12,075 bases of DNA from DAIDKA01 sp036498905 (GTDB lineage Bacteria > Pseudomonadota > Gammaproteobacteria > Steroidobacterales > Steroidobacteraceae). The DNA lies in assembly GCA_036498905.1 (NCBI GenBank), contig DASYER010000065.1, forward strand, positions 1 to 12,075, given 5' to 3'. The number at the start of each line of letters is the position of its first letter. Positions within the stretch are counted from its first letter, which is position 1. Of the stretch, positions 1-6,198 are shown piece by piece. The position numbers and the translations under genes were made by a program. Below the pieces are notes generated by a model, which was given only the letters and a program-made list of their open reading frames with translations, was not told the origin of the DNA and ran no database searches.

Positions 1-1
1 C

Positions 2-607
2 GCCGGCCTCGGCTTCCTGGGCGGCGGCGGCATCAACGCGGGCATGTTCGGCGGCCGGCCGATCAGCACCCGCCGCGTGCCGCCCGGCACGCCGCGCTGG
101 GGCAGCGGCTGGAAGCGCGCCAACGCCGACTGGTATGCGCACTCGATGGGCCTCGGCATCCAGGGCAGTTGCTACCCGCACCGCGAGAACTATCTCGACC
201 TCGATCCGACCTATACAGACGCCTACGGCCAGCCTCTGATCCGGATGAACTTCGACTGGCGCGACAACGAGCTGAAGATGTCGAAGTACGTGACGCAGAA
301 GATGGCAGACATCGCCAGGGCCGTGGGCGCCGACATCGTCGGCCCGGCCAATCCGCTGCACGGGCCGTTCGACACGCGTGCCTACAACACCACGCATATC
401 ACGGGCGGCACGGTCATGGGCGCGGACCCCGGCACCAGTGTCGTCTCGCCGCACCTGCAGCACTGGGACGCGGACAACCTGTTCATCGTCGGCGCCTCGG
501 TGTTCGCGCACAACGCGGGCTACAACCCGACCGGCCCGCTCGCGGCGCTGGCGCTGCGCGTGGGCGACGACATGGCCTCGTACGTCGAGCGCCCGCGGAT
601 GCTGTGA
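2..607 (+). CDS. GMC-family FAD-dependent dehydrogenase, C-terminal part
   Basis: The reading frame is open from the window edge and ends at TGA 605-607, so only the last 201 residues are visible. They match the C-terminal substrate domain of glucose-methanol-choline oxidoreductases, most like the membrane-bound gluconate/sorbitol dehydrogenase large subunits. The diagnostic stretch near the end reads HITGGTVMGADP, then NLFIVGASVFAHNAGYNPTG. It carries the His and Asn of the GMC active site and the last FAD-contacting loop. Such enzymes oxidise a sugar or alcohol and pass electrons to a cytochrome c, which fits the cytochrome gene 38 bases downstream. The FAD-binding N-terminus lies outside the window. 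The substrate cannot be named from this fragment. Confidence 0.9.
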   Translation, partial: AGLGFLGGGGINAGMFGGRPISTRRVPPGTPRWGSGWKRANADWYAHSMGLGIQGSCYPHRENYLDLDPTYTDAYGQPLIRMNFDWRDNELKMSKYVTQKMADIARAVGADIVGPANPLHGPFDTRAYNTTHITGGTVMGADPGTSVVSPHLQHWDADNLFIVGASVFAHNAGYNPTGPLAALALRVGDDMASYVERPRML

Positions 608-632
608 TGCACACCCGCGAATTTCCGCAGCC

Positions 633-640
633 AGAAAGGA
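633..640 (+). promoter_or_regulatory. Ribosome binding site that fixes the cytochrome c start
   Basis: AGAAAGGA lies 5 bases before GTG 646. It favours that GTG over the in-frame ATG at 607, which overlaps the dehydrogenase stop and would add 13 residues in front of the signal peptide. Confidence 0.6.
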
Positions 641-645
641 CCTTC

Positions 646-1017
646 GTGAAGACCGCCCCCGCATTCCGATTGCTCGCCGCCGCCGCATCGGTGCTGGCAC
701 TCCACGCCGCGCATGCCCAGGGCGCGCTGCCCGGCCAGGCCGTGTTCGCGCAGTGCGCGGCCTGCCATTCGGTCGACGGCAGCAATGGCACCGGCCCGAG
801 CCTGCAGGGCGTGGTGGGCCGAAAGGCCGGCAGCTTCCCGGGGTTTCGCTTCAGCCGCGCCATGAAGGCGGCCGGCTTCGCCTGGGATGCGAAGTCGCTC
901 GACGCCTACATCGCCGACCCGCAGAAGGCGCTGCCGGGCAACGTCATGCCCTATTCGGGCCTGACCGACGAGAAACAGCGGGCCGACCTCGTGGCTTACC
1001 TGCAGACGCTGAAGTAG
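646..1017 (+). CDS. Exported class I c-type cytochrome (dehydrogenase partner)
   Basis: A 123-residue protein. The GTG start is chosen because it follows AGAAAGGA and gives a normal Sec signal peptide: Lys-2, a hydrophobic Leu/Ala core, and a likely cut after HAAHAQ near residue 25. The haem motif CAACH is at residues 37-41 and the distal Met ligand is probably Met-101 in GNVMPYSG. Size and spacing fit the cytochrome c550/c2 type, a soluble periplasmic electron carrier. It sits directly behind a GMC dehydrogenase on the same strand, so the likely role is to take electrons from that enzyme and hand them to an oxidase. It resembles the cytochrome at 3541-3954, including a shared GVVGRK segment after the haem. 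Family certain; partner inferred from position. Confidence 0.9.
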   Translation: MKTAPAFRLLAAAASVLALHAAHAQGALPGQAVFAQCAACHSVDGSNGTGPSLQGVVGRKAGSFPGFRFSRAMKAAGFAWDAKSLDAYIADPQKALPGNVMPYSGLTDEKQRADLVAYLQTLK

Positions 1018-1078
1018 CGCTGTGCGACCGCGCCAGTCCATGTGCAATGGCGTAGCGCTCGTTCTCCGCATCCCGCAG

Positions 1079-1525
1079 TCATGCCACGTTCTGGACCTTC
1101 CATTCACGTCCGTGGTACTCCACGGTATCTCCTGAGACCGCGCCTTCCAGCGCCTGGTAGATGGGAGCTTCGGTGGAGATGCCCATGTACGTCAAGCCGT
1201 CGCATTCAAAAGCTTGCGTAGCGACCCCCACCACGTACCACCGACCATCGAGTTGCACGGCGGCACCTTCCTCCACGCGCGACTTAGGGCCGAAGTCGAT
1301 GGTCTTAAGGTGCTTCAATCCAGCCTCGTAGGTGCGCGTCGGTCCTTCGAAGAACTCGGCGAGTTCGGCGTTTCCGAATGCCTGTGACGCCTGATCCTGG
1401 TCAGTGGGTTCGCTTCGGTCCCGCGCGGCACCGGCAAGATAGCTTGCGTATGCAATGCGCGATTGCTGCAGTTGCGCCTCCTGAAGATTCGTGAGGGTTG
1501 CCTGCAGAGAGGTCTTGTTCAGCAT
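1079..1525 (-). CDS. GreA/GreB-family transcription elongation factor-like protein
   Basis: A 148-residue protein. Residues about 75-148 form the Gre-factor C-terminal FKBP-like domain, with DFGPKSRVEEGAAV, then YMGISTEAPIYQALEG and a GDTVEYHGREW end. Residues 5-70 look like two helices around an acidic turn (RSEPTDQDQ, about 38-45). This recalls the Gre coiled coil with its acidic tip that enters the RNA polymerase secondary channel, but here it is short. It may be a Gre paralogue or an Rnk/Gfh-like polymerase-binding protein rather than the housekeeping transcript-cleavage factor. The start ATG overlaps the end of the upstream AraC gene by 7 bases (ATGCTGA), so translation is probably coupled. 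It converges on the cytochrome c gene ending at 1017. Confidence 0.8.
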   Translation of the reverse strand: MLNKTSLQATLTNLQEAQLQQSRIAYASYLAGAARDRSEPTDQDQASQAFGNAELAEFFEGPTRTYEAGLKHLKTIDFGPKSRVEEGAAVQLDGRWYVVGVATQAFECDGLTYMGISTEAPIYQALEGAVSGDTVEYHGREWKVQNVA

Positions 1526-2538
1526 GATCGGCTTTCTTTGGATGGAATGTCAGTAGTGGTGGTGGTGGAGTGCGGCAGGTCGACGCTCACGGTAGCGGCT
1601 TGGCCGCGGTATTCCCGGGGGTCCATTCCGTACGCCTTTCGGAATGCCCGGATGAACCCGCTGTTGTTGGCATAGCCGGCAGCCTGCCCTATCTGTCCAA
1701 TGGAGACTCCGCTGAAGCGGAGTTGCTGTGCCGCTTGTCGCATGCGCAGGTCCCTGAGAACACTCATTGGCGCTCGACCCACCAGCTCGTGGAAGCGCGC
1801 CATGAAGGTGGATCGGCTCAGGCAGGCCACTCTTGCCAGGCTGTCCACGGTATGCGCAGCACCCGGCCGTGCGGTCATCTCCGAGAAGGCTTTGGAGATG
1901 CGATGATCTCTCAGAATGGCAAACTGTTCAATCCACGGAACCGGTGACCTAAGCGAGCGACGCAGCAGCAGCACAATCGCCTGGTTCATGAAGAGGGACG
2001 CCATCGCCACACACCCGGGCTGGTCTCCTTGCAATTCCCCCAAGGCAAGTCTCAGCTTGCTGAGGAGGTCACCGTCTTCCGGGAATCGCTCCACGATGGG
2101 CACCGAAAGACCACCGAACATATCGACGACGTTTCCAAATGCCGCGTAGAAACGGCCACACAGGATTCGTGCGTTTCCCGCTAGCGTCGCGCGATTTGTG
2201 CGCACTGCCTGTGACGGATGAAGCGATTTCGCCACCGGCGGAATGACAACAAGCGTGTGCGGTGCGATAGCAATGGACAGGCCCTGTGAGGTCGTCAGGG
2301 ATCCGGATCCGCAGATCCCGTAGTACAGGCGGGTTACGGAGTCATTTCCATGCTCCAACCGCCGCTCGTTCCGCAAGGTGCACTCCTCCAACTCGGTCTG
2401 GCGTACTTCGAGCGTGCTCAGCAGCGCGTCCAGGTCTGCGGCCGAGACCCGCAGAATGGGGCGGTCGATGGCGGCAACGCCAAAGTGAGCATCCCGTCGC
2501 GAGGATCTGATAGATGCTGTCTCGTTGCCCCGCTCCAT
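1519..2538 (-). CDS. AraC-family transcriptional regulator, Cupin_6 type (copy 1)
   Basis: A 339-residue protein. The N-terminal part looks like the Cupin_6 sensor domain: PHTLVVIPP near 93-101, then the marker CGRFYAAFG at 127-135 and FGGLSVPIVERF. The C-terminus holds the two AraC helix-turn-helix motifs: SLARVACLSRSTFMARF at about 233-249, and IGQIGQAAGYANNSGFIRAF at 280-299 followed by a RKAYGMDPREYR ending. It is clearly paralogous to the regulator at 6199-7167, with shared Cys-127 and Cys-239, but has about 22 more N-terminal residues and a Thr-rich tail. The ligand is unknown. RclR, the hypochlorous acid sensor, is a known relative of this broad class, which would fit the neighbours but is not shown by the sequence. 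A GAGGG lies upstream of the start. Confidence 0.9.
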   Translation of the reverse strand: MERGNETASIRSSRRDAHFGVAAIDRPILRVSAADLDALLSTLEVRQTELEECTLRNERRLEHGNDSVTRLYYGICGSGSLTTSQGLSIAIAPHTLVVIPPVAKSLHPSQAVRTNRATLAGNARILCGRFYAAFGNVVDMFGGLSVPIVERFPEDGDLLSKLRLALGELQGDQPGCVAMASLFMNQAIVLLLRRSLRSPVPWIEQFAILRDHRISKAFSEMTARPGAAHTVDSLARVACLSRSTFMARFHELVGRAPMSVLRDLRMRQAAQQLRFSGVSIGQIGQAAGYANNSGFIRAFRKAYGMDPREYRGQAATVSVDLPHSTTTTTDIPSKESRSC

Positions 2539-2646
2539 GACCGGTTCCCTCTACGGTGAGTCTCCTTCATCGCCCACTGTTCTCGCGCTCCGGCTCTGTC
2601 GCACCAGGCTGGTGGGGTTGTTCATGCCCGGCGCCCCACTTCCTGG

Positions 2647-2735
2647 CAGCGGTGCATGGCACTGTCCGCAACGACCATGAGGTGTGACACCTGCAGGCGG
2701 TTTCTCGCCCGACAGTGTTTGCAAGTCACATGGAT
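2647..2735 (-). pseudogene. trxC: Relic of thioredoxin 2 (TrxC) N-terminal zinc ribbon, frameshifted
   Basis: Read on the - strand from 2735, one frame gives IHVTCKHCRARNRL, the typical opening of TrxC. After a shift to another frame, starting around 2676, it gives GRCGQCHAPL, the second CxxC and following residues of the same zinc ribbon. The distance between the first and third Cys codons (2723 to 2670) is 53 bases, not a multiple of three. Family members I recall have about 20 codons there, so a small deletion of roughly 7 bases would explain both the shortening and the frameshift. No start codon with a ribosome site is present, and the thioredoxin fold with its WCGPC site is absent downstream. 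Thioredoxin reduces Msr proteins, so the relic fits the local theme. Confidence 0.6.
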
Positions 2736-2815
2736 GGCGCCGTCGAACTTGTCAGCGCGCGTCCGCGAAGCCCCTCTCGGGGTTCGGGATAGGAAGCAGC
2801 AGCGCCGGCGCGTGA

Positions 2816-2899
2816 CGAGTACGCCACGCGGTGTTCTCAGCCGGACGCGCGGCCAAGCCGTCCGCCCGCGCGTTCGCCGACTTCGTCGCGCGCGTCATG
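2816..2899 (+). pseudogene. Relic of a LysR-family regulator C-terminus
   Basis: The + strand frame after a TGA at 2813-2815 reads RHAVFSAGRAAKPSARAFADF, then VARVM. This looks like the last 25 or so residues of a LysR-type regulator, where a gR..sp..raFaDF pattern closes the effector domain. The sequence before the TGA does not continue the family, and after residue VM the frame runs on into the antisense of dps without a matching stop. It is best read as a leftover of a gene lost by rearrangement. The match is short and rests on pattern memory, so a chance match in GC-rich DNA is possible. Confidence 0.35.
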
Positions 2900-2974
2900 C
2901 ACCGAGCGACCGCGCGACCGCGCTACGGGCCACATCGGGCGTCCCAGCGTACGCAGGCGTTCGGCGACGGCGCC

Positions 2975-3454
2975 TTACGCGGCGCTGCCGTGGGACTCCA
3001 CGAGCCACAGATTCTTGTCGAGCCCGGCGGAAACGTAAGCCAGCAAGTCCGCGGTGTCCTGGTCACCCCAGTCGGCTGCCTGGTTGACGGCATCCCGCGC
3101 CACACTTCCGAACGTGGCCAAGGCAGTCGACAGCGCGTCGATGTGCGCCTCACCTTTCCGCGCCTCCAGTGGATACACCCCCAATGTGGTGCGATTGGCC
3201 ACGGTCGCAACCCGGGCATCGGCGGTGCCGCCAAGCGCCATCAGGCGCTCAGCGAGAAGGTCAGCGTCCTTGTCTGCGGCAGTGGCGATGCGGTCGAACA
3301 ATTCGTGCAAAGCCGTGAAGTTAGGTCCGCCGACGTTCCAGTGAGCTTGCTTGGCTTGGCGATGGAGGTCTACGGCATGGACCAAAGCTGTGCCGAGCAG
3401 CAAGATCGACTTGCCGCGCTTTGCAGCATCCAGGGTGTTCTTCGTGTGGCGCAT
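2975..3454 (-). CDS. dps: Dps-family DNA-binding ferritin / miniferritin
   Basis: A 159-residue protein of normal Dps length. The inter-subunit ferroxidase ligands are all present with the spacing of E. coli Dps: His-38 (in QAHWNV), His-50, Asp-54, Asp-65 and Glu-69 (in LLAERLMALGG). Dps forms a 12-subunit cytoplasmic shell that oxidises Fe(II) with hydrogen peroxide and stores it, preventing hydroxyl radical formation; many also coat DNA. The N-terminal tail is short with a few basic residues (Arg-2, Lys-5, Arg-13, Lys-12 and Lys-15), so DNA binding is possible but not assured. The ATG is chosen over a GTG two codons earlier because that GTG lies inside the ribosome site. It follows the cytochrome c gene on the same strand by 86 bases. 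Confidence 0.95.
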   Translation of the reverse strand: MRHTKNTLDAAKRGKSILLLGTALVHAVDLHRQAKQAHWNVGGPNFTALHELFDRIATAADKDADLLAERLMALGGTADARVATVANRTTLGVYPLEARKGEAHIDALSTALATFGSVARDAVNQAADWGDQDTADLLAYVSAGLDKNLWLVESHGSAA

Positions 3455-3459
3455 GGGCA

Positions 3460-3467
3460 CCTCCTTT
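3460..3467 (-). promoter_or_regulatory. Strong ribosome binding site of dps
   Basis: On the - strand AAAGGAGG sits 5 bases before ATG 3454. It overlaps the alternative GTG at 3460, ruling that start out and predicting efficient translation. Confidence 0.75.
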
Positions 3468-3540
3468 AGGGGTGAATGGGTAGAGGCCGGAAGGGCGCTT
3501 CAGGACAACTTCGCTGCGCGCAGCCTGCCCGCCTGCCCGG

Positions 3541-3954
3541 TCATTTTTTGGCCGTGCCGACCGGCGCACCGGTCGAAGCCAGGTACTGAATCACGGCTTT
3601 GCGGTCGGCAGCCGAGGGCACTGAGAACGCCATCTTTGTGCCGGCCGCGACAGATTGCGGATCCTGCAGCCACTTCTCCAGCCGCGCGGCGTTCCACTGC
3701 CCCTTCACATGTTTGAGTGCGTCCGAGTACTCGTAGCCGGCCGCCGAGGCGACTTTGCGGCCCACCACGCCGCGCAACATCGGCCCGACGCGATTTGCCT
3801 CCAGCGAGTGACACGCAGCGCACCTGGATTCAAATAGCGCCGCGCCGGCGCCTGGTGTTTGGACGCTCTGCGCCGATGCGGAACCCGATGCGACACCGAG
3901 AGTCATCAGCAGCATCAAGGCAGGGGTGGGAGCCAGTAGCGAGGTGCGCTGCAT
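3541..3954 (-). CDS. Exported class I c-type cytochrome
   Basis: A 137-residue protein. Residues 1-29 are a signal peptide (Arg-3, hydrophobic ALMLLMTLGVA core, likely cut after SASA-Q). The haem motif CAACH is at 45-49 and Met-108 in GTKMAF is the likely axial ligand, so this is a periplasmic low-molecular-mass cytochrome c. It starts 6 bases after the stop of the ferritin-like gene and has no good ribosome site of its own, so it is probably translated by coupling. This ties it to the exported ferritin-like protein as a possible electron acceptor or donor. An 8-base tandem repeat (GCCTGCCC twice, 3523-3538) and a palindrome GCTGCGCGCAGC (3513-3524) lie just after its stop. Neither is followed by a T-run. 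Confidence 0.92.
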   Translation of the reverse strand: MQRTSLLAPTPALMLLMTLGVASGSASAQSVQTPGAGAALFESRCAACHSLEANRVGPMLRGVVGRKVASAAGYEYSDALKHVKGQWNAARLEKWLQDPQSVAAGTKMAFSVPSAADRKAVIQYLASTGAPVGTAKK

Positions 3955-3960
3955 GGGGCG

Positions 3961-4548
3961 TTAACCGAACAAATAGGCCTTGGACCGGATCTCCAGTCCC
4001 TGGGCATTGTTCAGAGTCGTCCAGTGCACCGCTTCGTCGGCAGCGAGACTGCAGAAGAGCTGCGCCAGCTTGGGATCGCGCAACGCTGCGACCTGGCCGA
4101 CATAGGCACTCGCAGCCCCTTGCTCCAGCTTGGTAGCGAGAGACACCACGTCGCCTTCAGTCTTCAGGGCGCCCAAGTTGAGCGCCTTGACGTACTGGTC
4201 ATCCGATTGGGGCTGAACAGGCTTGCCTCCGGCCTTGGAGATGAGTGCGGCCAGCGAGTCCCTGTGTTGCTCGTGGTGCCCCATGAACACCTGTGCGAGC
4301 TTGAGGGTGCCAGGCTTGAGCAACCCGCTACCGCCGGCGAGCCGGTATGCAGCGATGCCTTCGTGCTCCAGCGCCATGGCCACCTGCATGACCGACACGT
4401 CATTGGACGCGTCCTTCGATTTCGGCGCGGCCGCGACTGCGGCAGTGGACCCTGCGATGAGGCCCATGCCCGCAATCAGCTGGCCGCAACCAGTGAGGAA
4501 TATCCGGCGCGGCGCCTTGGCAATCCGCTGGTCGATGTTTGAGATCAT
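3961..4548 (-). CDS. Tat-exported ferritin-like domain protein
   Basis: A 195-residue protein. The N-terminus has a twin-arginine signal (APRRIFLTG, Arg-14/Arg-15) followed by a hydrophobic segment to about residue 41 and an AVAAA cut region, so it should fold in the cytoplasm and be exported. The mature part is a four-helix ferritin-like domain with possible di-iron ligands: Glu-61/Glu-63 in ALEHEG, Glu-93/His-95 in HHEQHRD, Glu-142 in KLEQGA, and Glu-172/His-175 in DEAVHW. The C-terminus ends in an unusual KAYLFG. Family members of this type (Ferritin_2-like) have no settled function. The start at 4548 is favoured over an upstream one at 4605 by its ribosome site. It heads a likely operon with the cytochrome c gene 6 bases later. 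Confidence 0.85.
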   Translation of the reverse strand: MISNIDQRIAKAPRRIFLTGCGQLIAGMGLIAGSTAAVAAAPKSKDASNDVSVMQVAMALEHEGIAAYRLAGGSGLLKPGTLKLAQVFMGHHEQHRDSLAALISKAGGKPVQPQSDDQYVKALNLGALKTEGDVVSLATKLEQGAASAYVGQVAALRDPKLAQLFCSLAADEAVHWTTLNNAQGLEIRSKAYLFG

Positions 4549-4554
4549 TTCTCG

Positions 4555-4561
4555 CTCCTTT
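4555..4561 (-). promoter_or_regulatory. Ribosome binding site of the ferritin-like gene
   Basis: On the - strand AAAGGAG lies 6 bases before ATG 4548. It decides for this start, which places the twin-arginine motif at residues 14-15. Confidence 0.75.
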
Positions 4562-4772
4562 GGTCGTTCCGAATTCACTTTGGCACATGTCCGACCGCTC
4601 CGCATTCCATGCGCATGTCGAGGTCGCTCCGTCTTCAGCCCTAATCTAACGGGTCCGGTTGGTTGACGAAATGGAGAGTGGGCCTAAACGGATTCAAGGG
4701 TGCATTTGCAGGACTTCAGGACAAAACGGTCGCAGCCGCACGCGCAGTCGGCAAGGTTGAATTAATCAGACA

Positions 4773-4786
4773 TGCACATCTGTGCA
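4773..4786. repeat. Palindrome TGCACA-TC-TGTGCA
   Basis: A perfect 6-base inverted repeat with a 2-base centre, in the gap behind egtD and about 225 bases upstream of the ferritin-like gene. It has the form of a dimeric regulator site, but its distance from any start makes the role uncertain. Confidence 0.4.
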
Positions 4787-4869
4787 GAGCGCGACCACCG
4801 CGGGCGCTTGGCAGGAAGCGGTGCTATGCAGCAAGAGGAGAAAACCGATGGCGCACGGAAGCGCGCGGC

Positions 4870-5871
4870 TCAACCCGCGCTGTATTCCTGGGAGGCCGCG
4901 AACGATATGGGCTCTGCAGCCATCACCGCAAAGTATCCGTCTTGGTCGGTCCACCAGCCGGTGACATTCCATCCACCCGCTCTCAGTAGCAGTCGGATGT
5001 CCCGAGCGGTGTACTTGTAGCTGTTCTCGGTGTGGATGGTTTCGCCCTCTTCCATCGAGAAACAGCGGCCGGCGACGCGAAACCGCATATCCCTGCGTGC
5101 CCGCAGATGCATCTCTATGCGGGAGAAGCGTTCGTTCCAGCGCACTTCGTGCTCAAAGGCGGAAACTGGAACGCTGCCTGAGAGCTCGCGGTTGATACGG
5201 TGCAGCAAGTTTAGGTTGAACGCCGCGGTGACTCCCTGCGAATCATCATAGGCAGGCAGGAGAATTGAATCGCTCTTTAGCAGGTCGACGCCAAGTAGCA
5301 GCCTGGCGTCAGGGCCCAGAGTATTGCCAAACCCCCGAAGGAGATCCACTGCGGCCGCTTCGCTCAGATTGCCAAGGGTCGAGCCAGGGAAGAAGCCGAC
5401 GGCGCCCCGCTGCCGCACAGTGGCCGGCAGTTCCAACGGGTGCAGAAAGTCGGCCTCCAAGGCTTGCATCGGAATATGCGGAAACTGGGTTTGGAGGGAG
5501 TCGACCGACTGACGCAGGAACTCACCGGAAATGTCGATGGCGATGTATTCGGAGAGCGCCGCATGCCTAAGCAGCTCTGACGTTTTGGTGGCGGAGCCAG
5601 CGCCGAATTCAACGAGAACCTTGTTACGGCCCAGGAGGGGCGCAATTGATTCCATGTTCATCGCGAGAATCGCGCGCTCGCATCGCGTCGGATAGTACTC
5701 GGGCAGGCGAGTGATGTCCTCGAAGAGTCTTGAGCCTTCCTCGTCGTAGAACCATCGTGGAGGAATGCCTTTCTGCGTGCCTGCCAAGCCACTGAGCACA
5801 TCGAGCAGGAATGCCGCTGGTGGGCTGTTCGGGGACGCCACAGCGAGCGGTGAGAAGGAGGGGTTTCGCAT
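4870..5871 (-). CDS. egtD: L-histidine N(alpha)-methyltransferase EgtD
   Basis: A 333-residue protein, close to the usual 320-330. EgtD methylates histidine three times with S-adenosylmethionine to give hercynine, the first step of ergothioneine synthesis in the cytoplasm. Family marks are in order: RWFYDEEGSRLFEDITRLPE (39-58) with YYPTR, the SAM loop VEFGAGSATKT (87-97), FFPGSTLGNLS (160-170) and IHTENSYKY (279-287). The histidine-pocket residues known from mycobacterial EgtD appear to be kept: Tyr-42, Phe-50, Tyr-59, Asn-168, Glu-282 and Ser-284. This makes a true histidine substrate likely. No egtB, egtC or egtE partner is in the window. ATG 5871 is chosen by family alignment; the ribosome site is weak and the upstream in-frame extension looks non-coding. 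It is divergent from the second AraC gene. Confidence 0.93.
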   Translation of the reverse strand: MRNPSFSPLAVASPNSPPAAFLLDVLSGLAGTQKGIPPRWFYDEEGSRLFEDITRLPEYYPTRCERAILAMNMESIAPLLGRNKVLVEFGAGSATKTSELLRHAALSEYIAIDISGEFLRQSVDSLQTQFPHIPMQALEADFLHPLELPATVRQRGAVGFFPGSTLGNLSEAAAVDLLRGFGNTLGPDARLLLGVDLLKSDSILLPAYDDSQGVTAAFNLNLLHRINRELSGSVPVSAFEHEVRWNERFSRIEMHLRARRDMRFRVAGRCFSMEEGETIHTENSYKYTARDIRLLLRAGGWNVTGWWTDQDGYFAVMAAEPISFAASQEYSAG

Positions 5872-5886
5872 GGAACAAATCGCAAA

Positions 5887-5946
5887 CGTCTGTTGTGCGC
5901 ACCAGCATCCGCCAAGCGACCAGACGGTGCCGCCCAAGGGTGCGCA
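5887..5946. repeat. Interleaved inverted repeats upstream of egtD
   Basis: CGTCTG (5887-5892) pairs with CAGACG (5931-5936), and TGCGCACC (5896-5903) pairs with GGTGCGCA (5939-5946). The arms alternate (A, B, A', B'), so as RNA they could only pair together as a pseudoknot. As DNA they could be two operator half-site pairs. They begin 15 bases before the egtD start. The function is a guess. Confidence 0.35.
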
Positions 5947-6185
5947 AGTGGCTCCGGATCCGGAATCACGGCTACAGTTGCTGTCGCCGCACCATTGTTT
6001 TCGGGCTATGTCGTGCAGGTCAACGGCCGATGTGTTCGACCGTCCGGCAAAAGCATCCCGGAGGCCGGAACTACCTCCTCGCCGGCGACGGGGGCCCCGC
6101 CAACTGCGAAAACTGCTTCCTGGAGTACGTTCGTCTCGATTTCGTAACATGGCAGGCCGAACGCGCTTCTTCGTCAGAACCTCAC

Positions 6186-6191
6186 AAGGAG
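6186..6191 (+). promoter_or_regulatory. Ribosome binding site supporting a TTG start
   Basis: AAGGAG lies 7 bases before TTG 6199. No in-frame ATG with a comparable site exists nearby, so TTG is the likely start of the second AraC regulator. Confidence 0.7.
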
Positions 6192-6198
6192 ACAGAAT

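Larger units (their letters stand above)
2539..2974. other. 436-base gap between AraC regulator 1 and dps, holding gene relics
   Basis: No intact gene is convincing here. Two stretches read as protein remains: a thioredoxin-2 zinc-ribbon start on the - strand (about 2647-2735) and a LysR C-terminus on the + strand (about 2816-2899). The first 100 bases must hold the promoter of the AraC gene, but no clear -35/-10 pair could be picked out. No terminator with a T-run was seen behind dps. Confidence 0.6.
4549..4869. other. 321-base gap between egtD and the ferritin-like gene
   Basis: No convincing gene on either strand. It must contain the promoter of the ferritin-like/cytochrome operon (- strand), but no clear -35/-10 pair was found. 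A palindrome lies at 4773-4786. A GC-rich hairpin (4863-4868 pairing with 4875-4880) covers the egtD stop but lacks a T-run, so it is not called a terminator. Confidence 0.5.
5872..6198. promoter_or_regulatory. Divergent intergenic region between egtD and AraC regulator 2
   Basis: 327 bases separate the two outward-facing starts, so both promoters should lie here, making it the natural place for the AraC protein to bind. Inverted repeats occur at 5887-5946 next to egtD. Open frames cross the region on both strands, but none has a ribosome site with a recognisable protein. No standard -35/-10 pair stands out. Confidence 0.6.

Noticed and set aside
1557..1568. Four TGG repeats at the end of AraC regulator 1, a possible slippage site
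   Set aside because: Trinucleotide units only change the Thr count and keep the frame; four copies are too few to suggest phase variation.
2831..3469. 212-codon + strand open frame across dps
   Set aside because: Antisense to dps, whose ferroxidase residues and ribosome site are clear. Only its first 25 codons look protein-like, and these are reported as a LysR relic.
3513..3538. Palindrome plus 8-base tandem repeat behind the cytochrome c gene
   Set aside because: Short GC-rich repeats with no T-run and no link to a known element; noted under the cytochrome gene only.
4486..4497. Lipobox-like LTGC in the ferritin-like protein (residues 18-21)
   Set aside because: The hydrophobic segment follows the cysteine instead of preceding it, so this is the start of a Tat signal and not a lipoprotein signal.
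4863..4880. GC-rich hairpin at the egtD stop, as a terminator
   Set aside because: No T-run follows on the - strand, and it overlaps coding sequence.
5887..5946. Riboswitch in the egtD leader
   Set aside because: The inverted repeats do not match a riboswitch class I can recognise; reported only as repeats.
5893..6147. 84-codon + strand ORF in the egtD-AraC intergenic region
   Set aside because: No ribosome site and low-complexity Ala/Ser/Thr/Pro content; another frame of the same DNA looks equally protein-like, so neither is supported.
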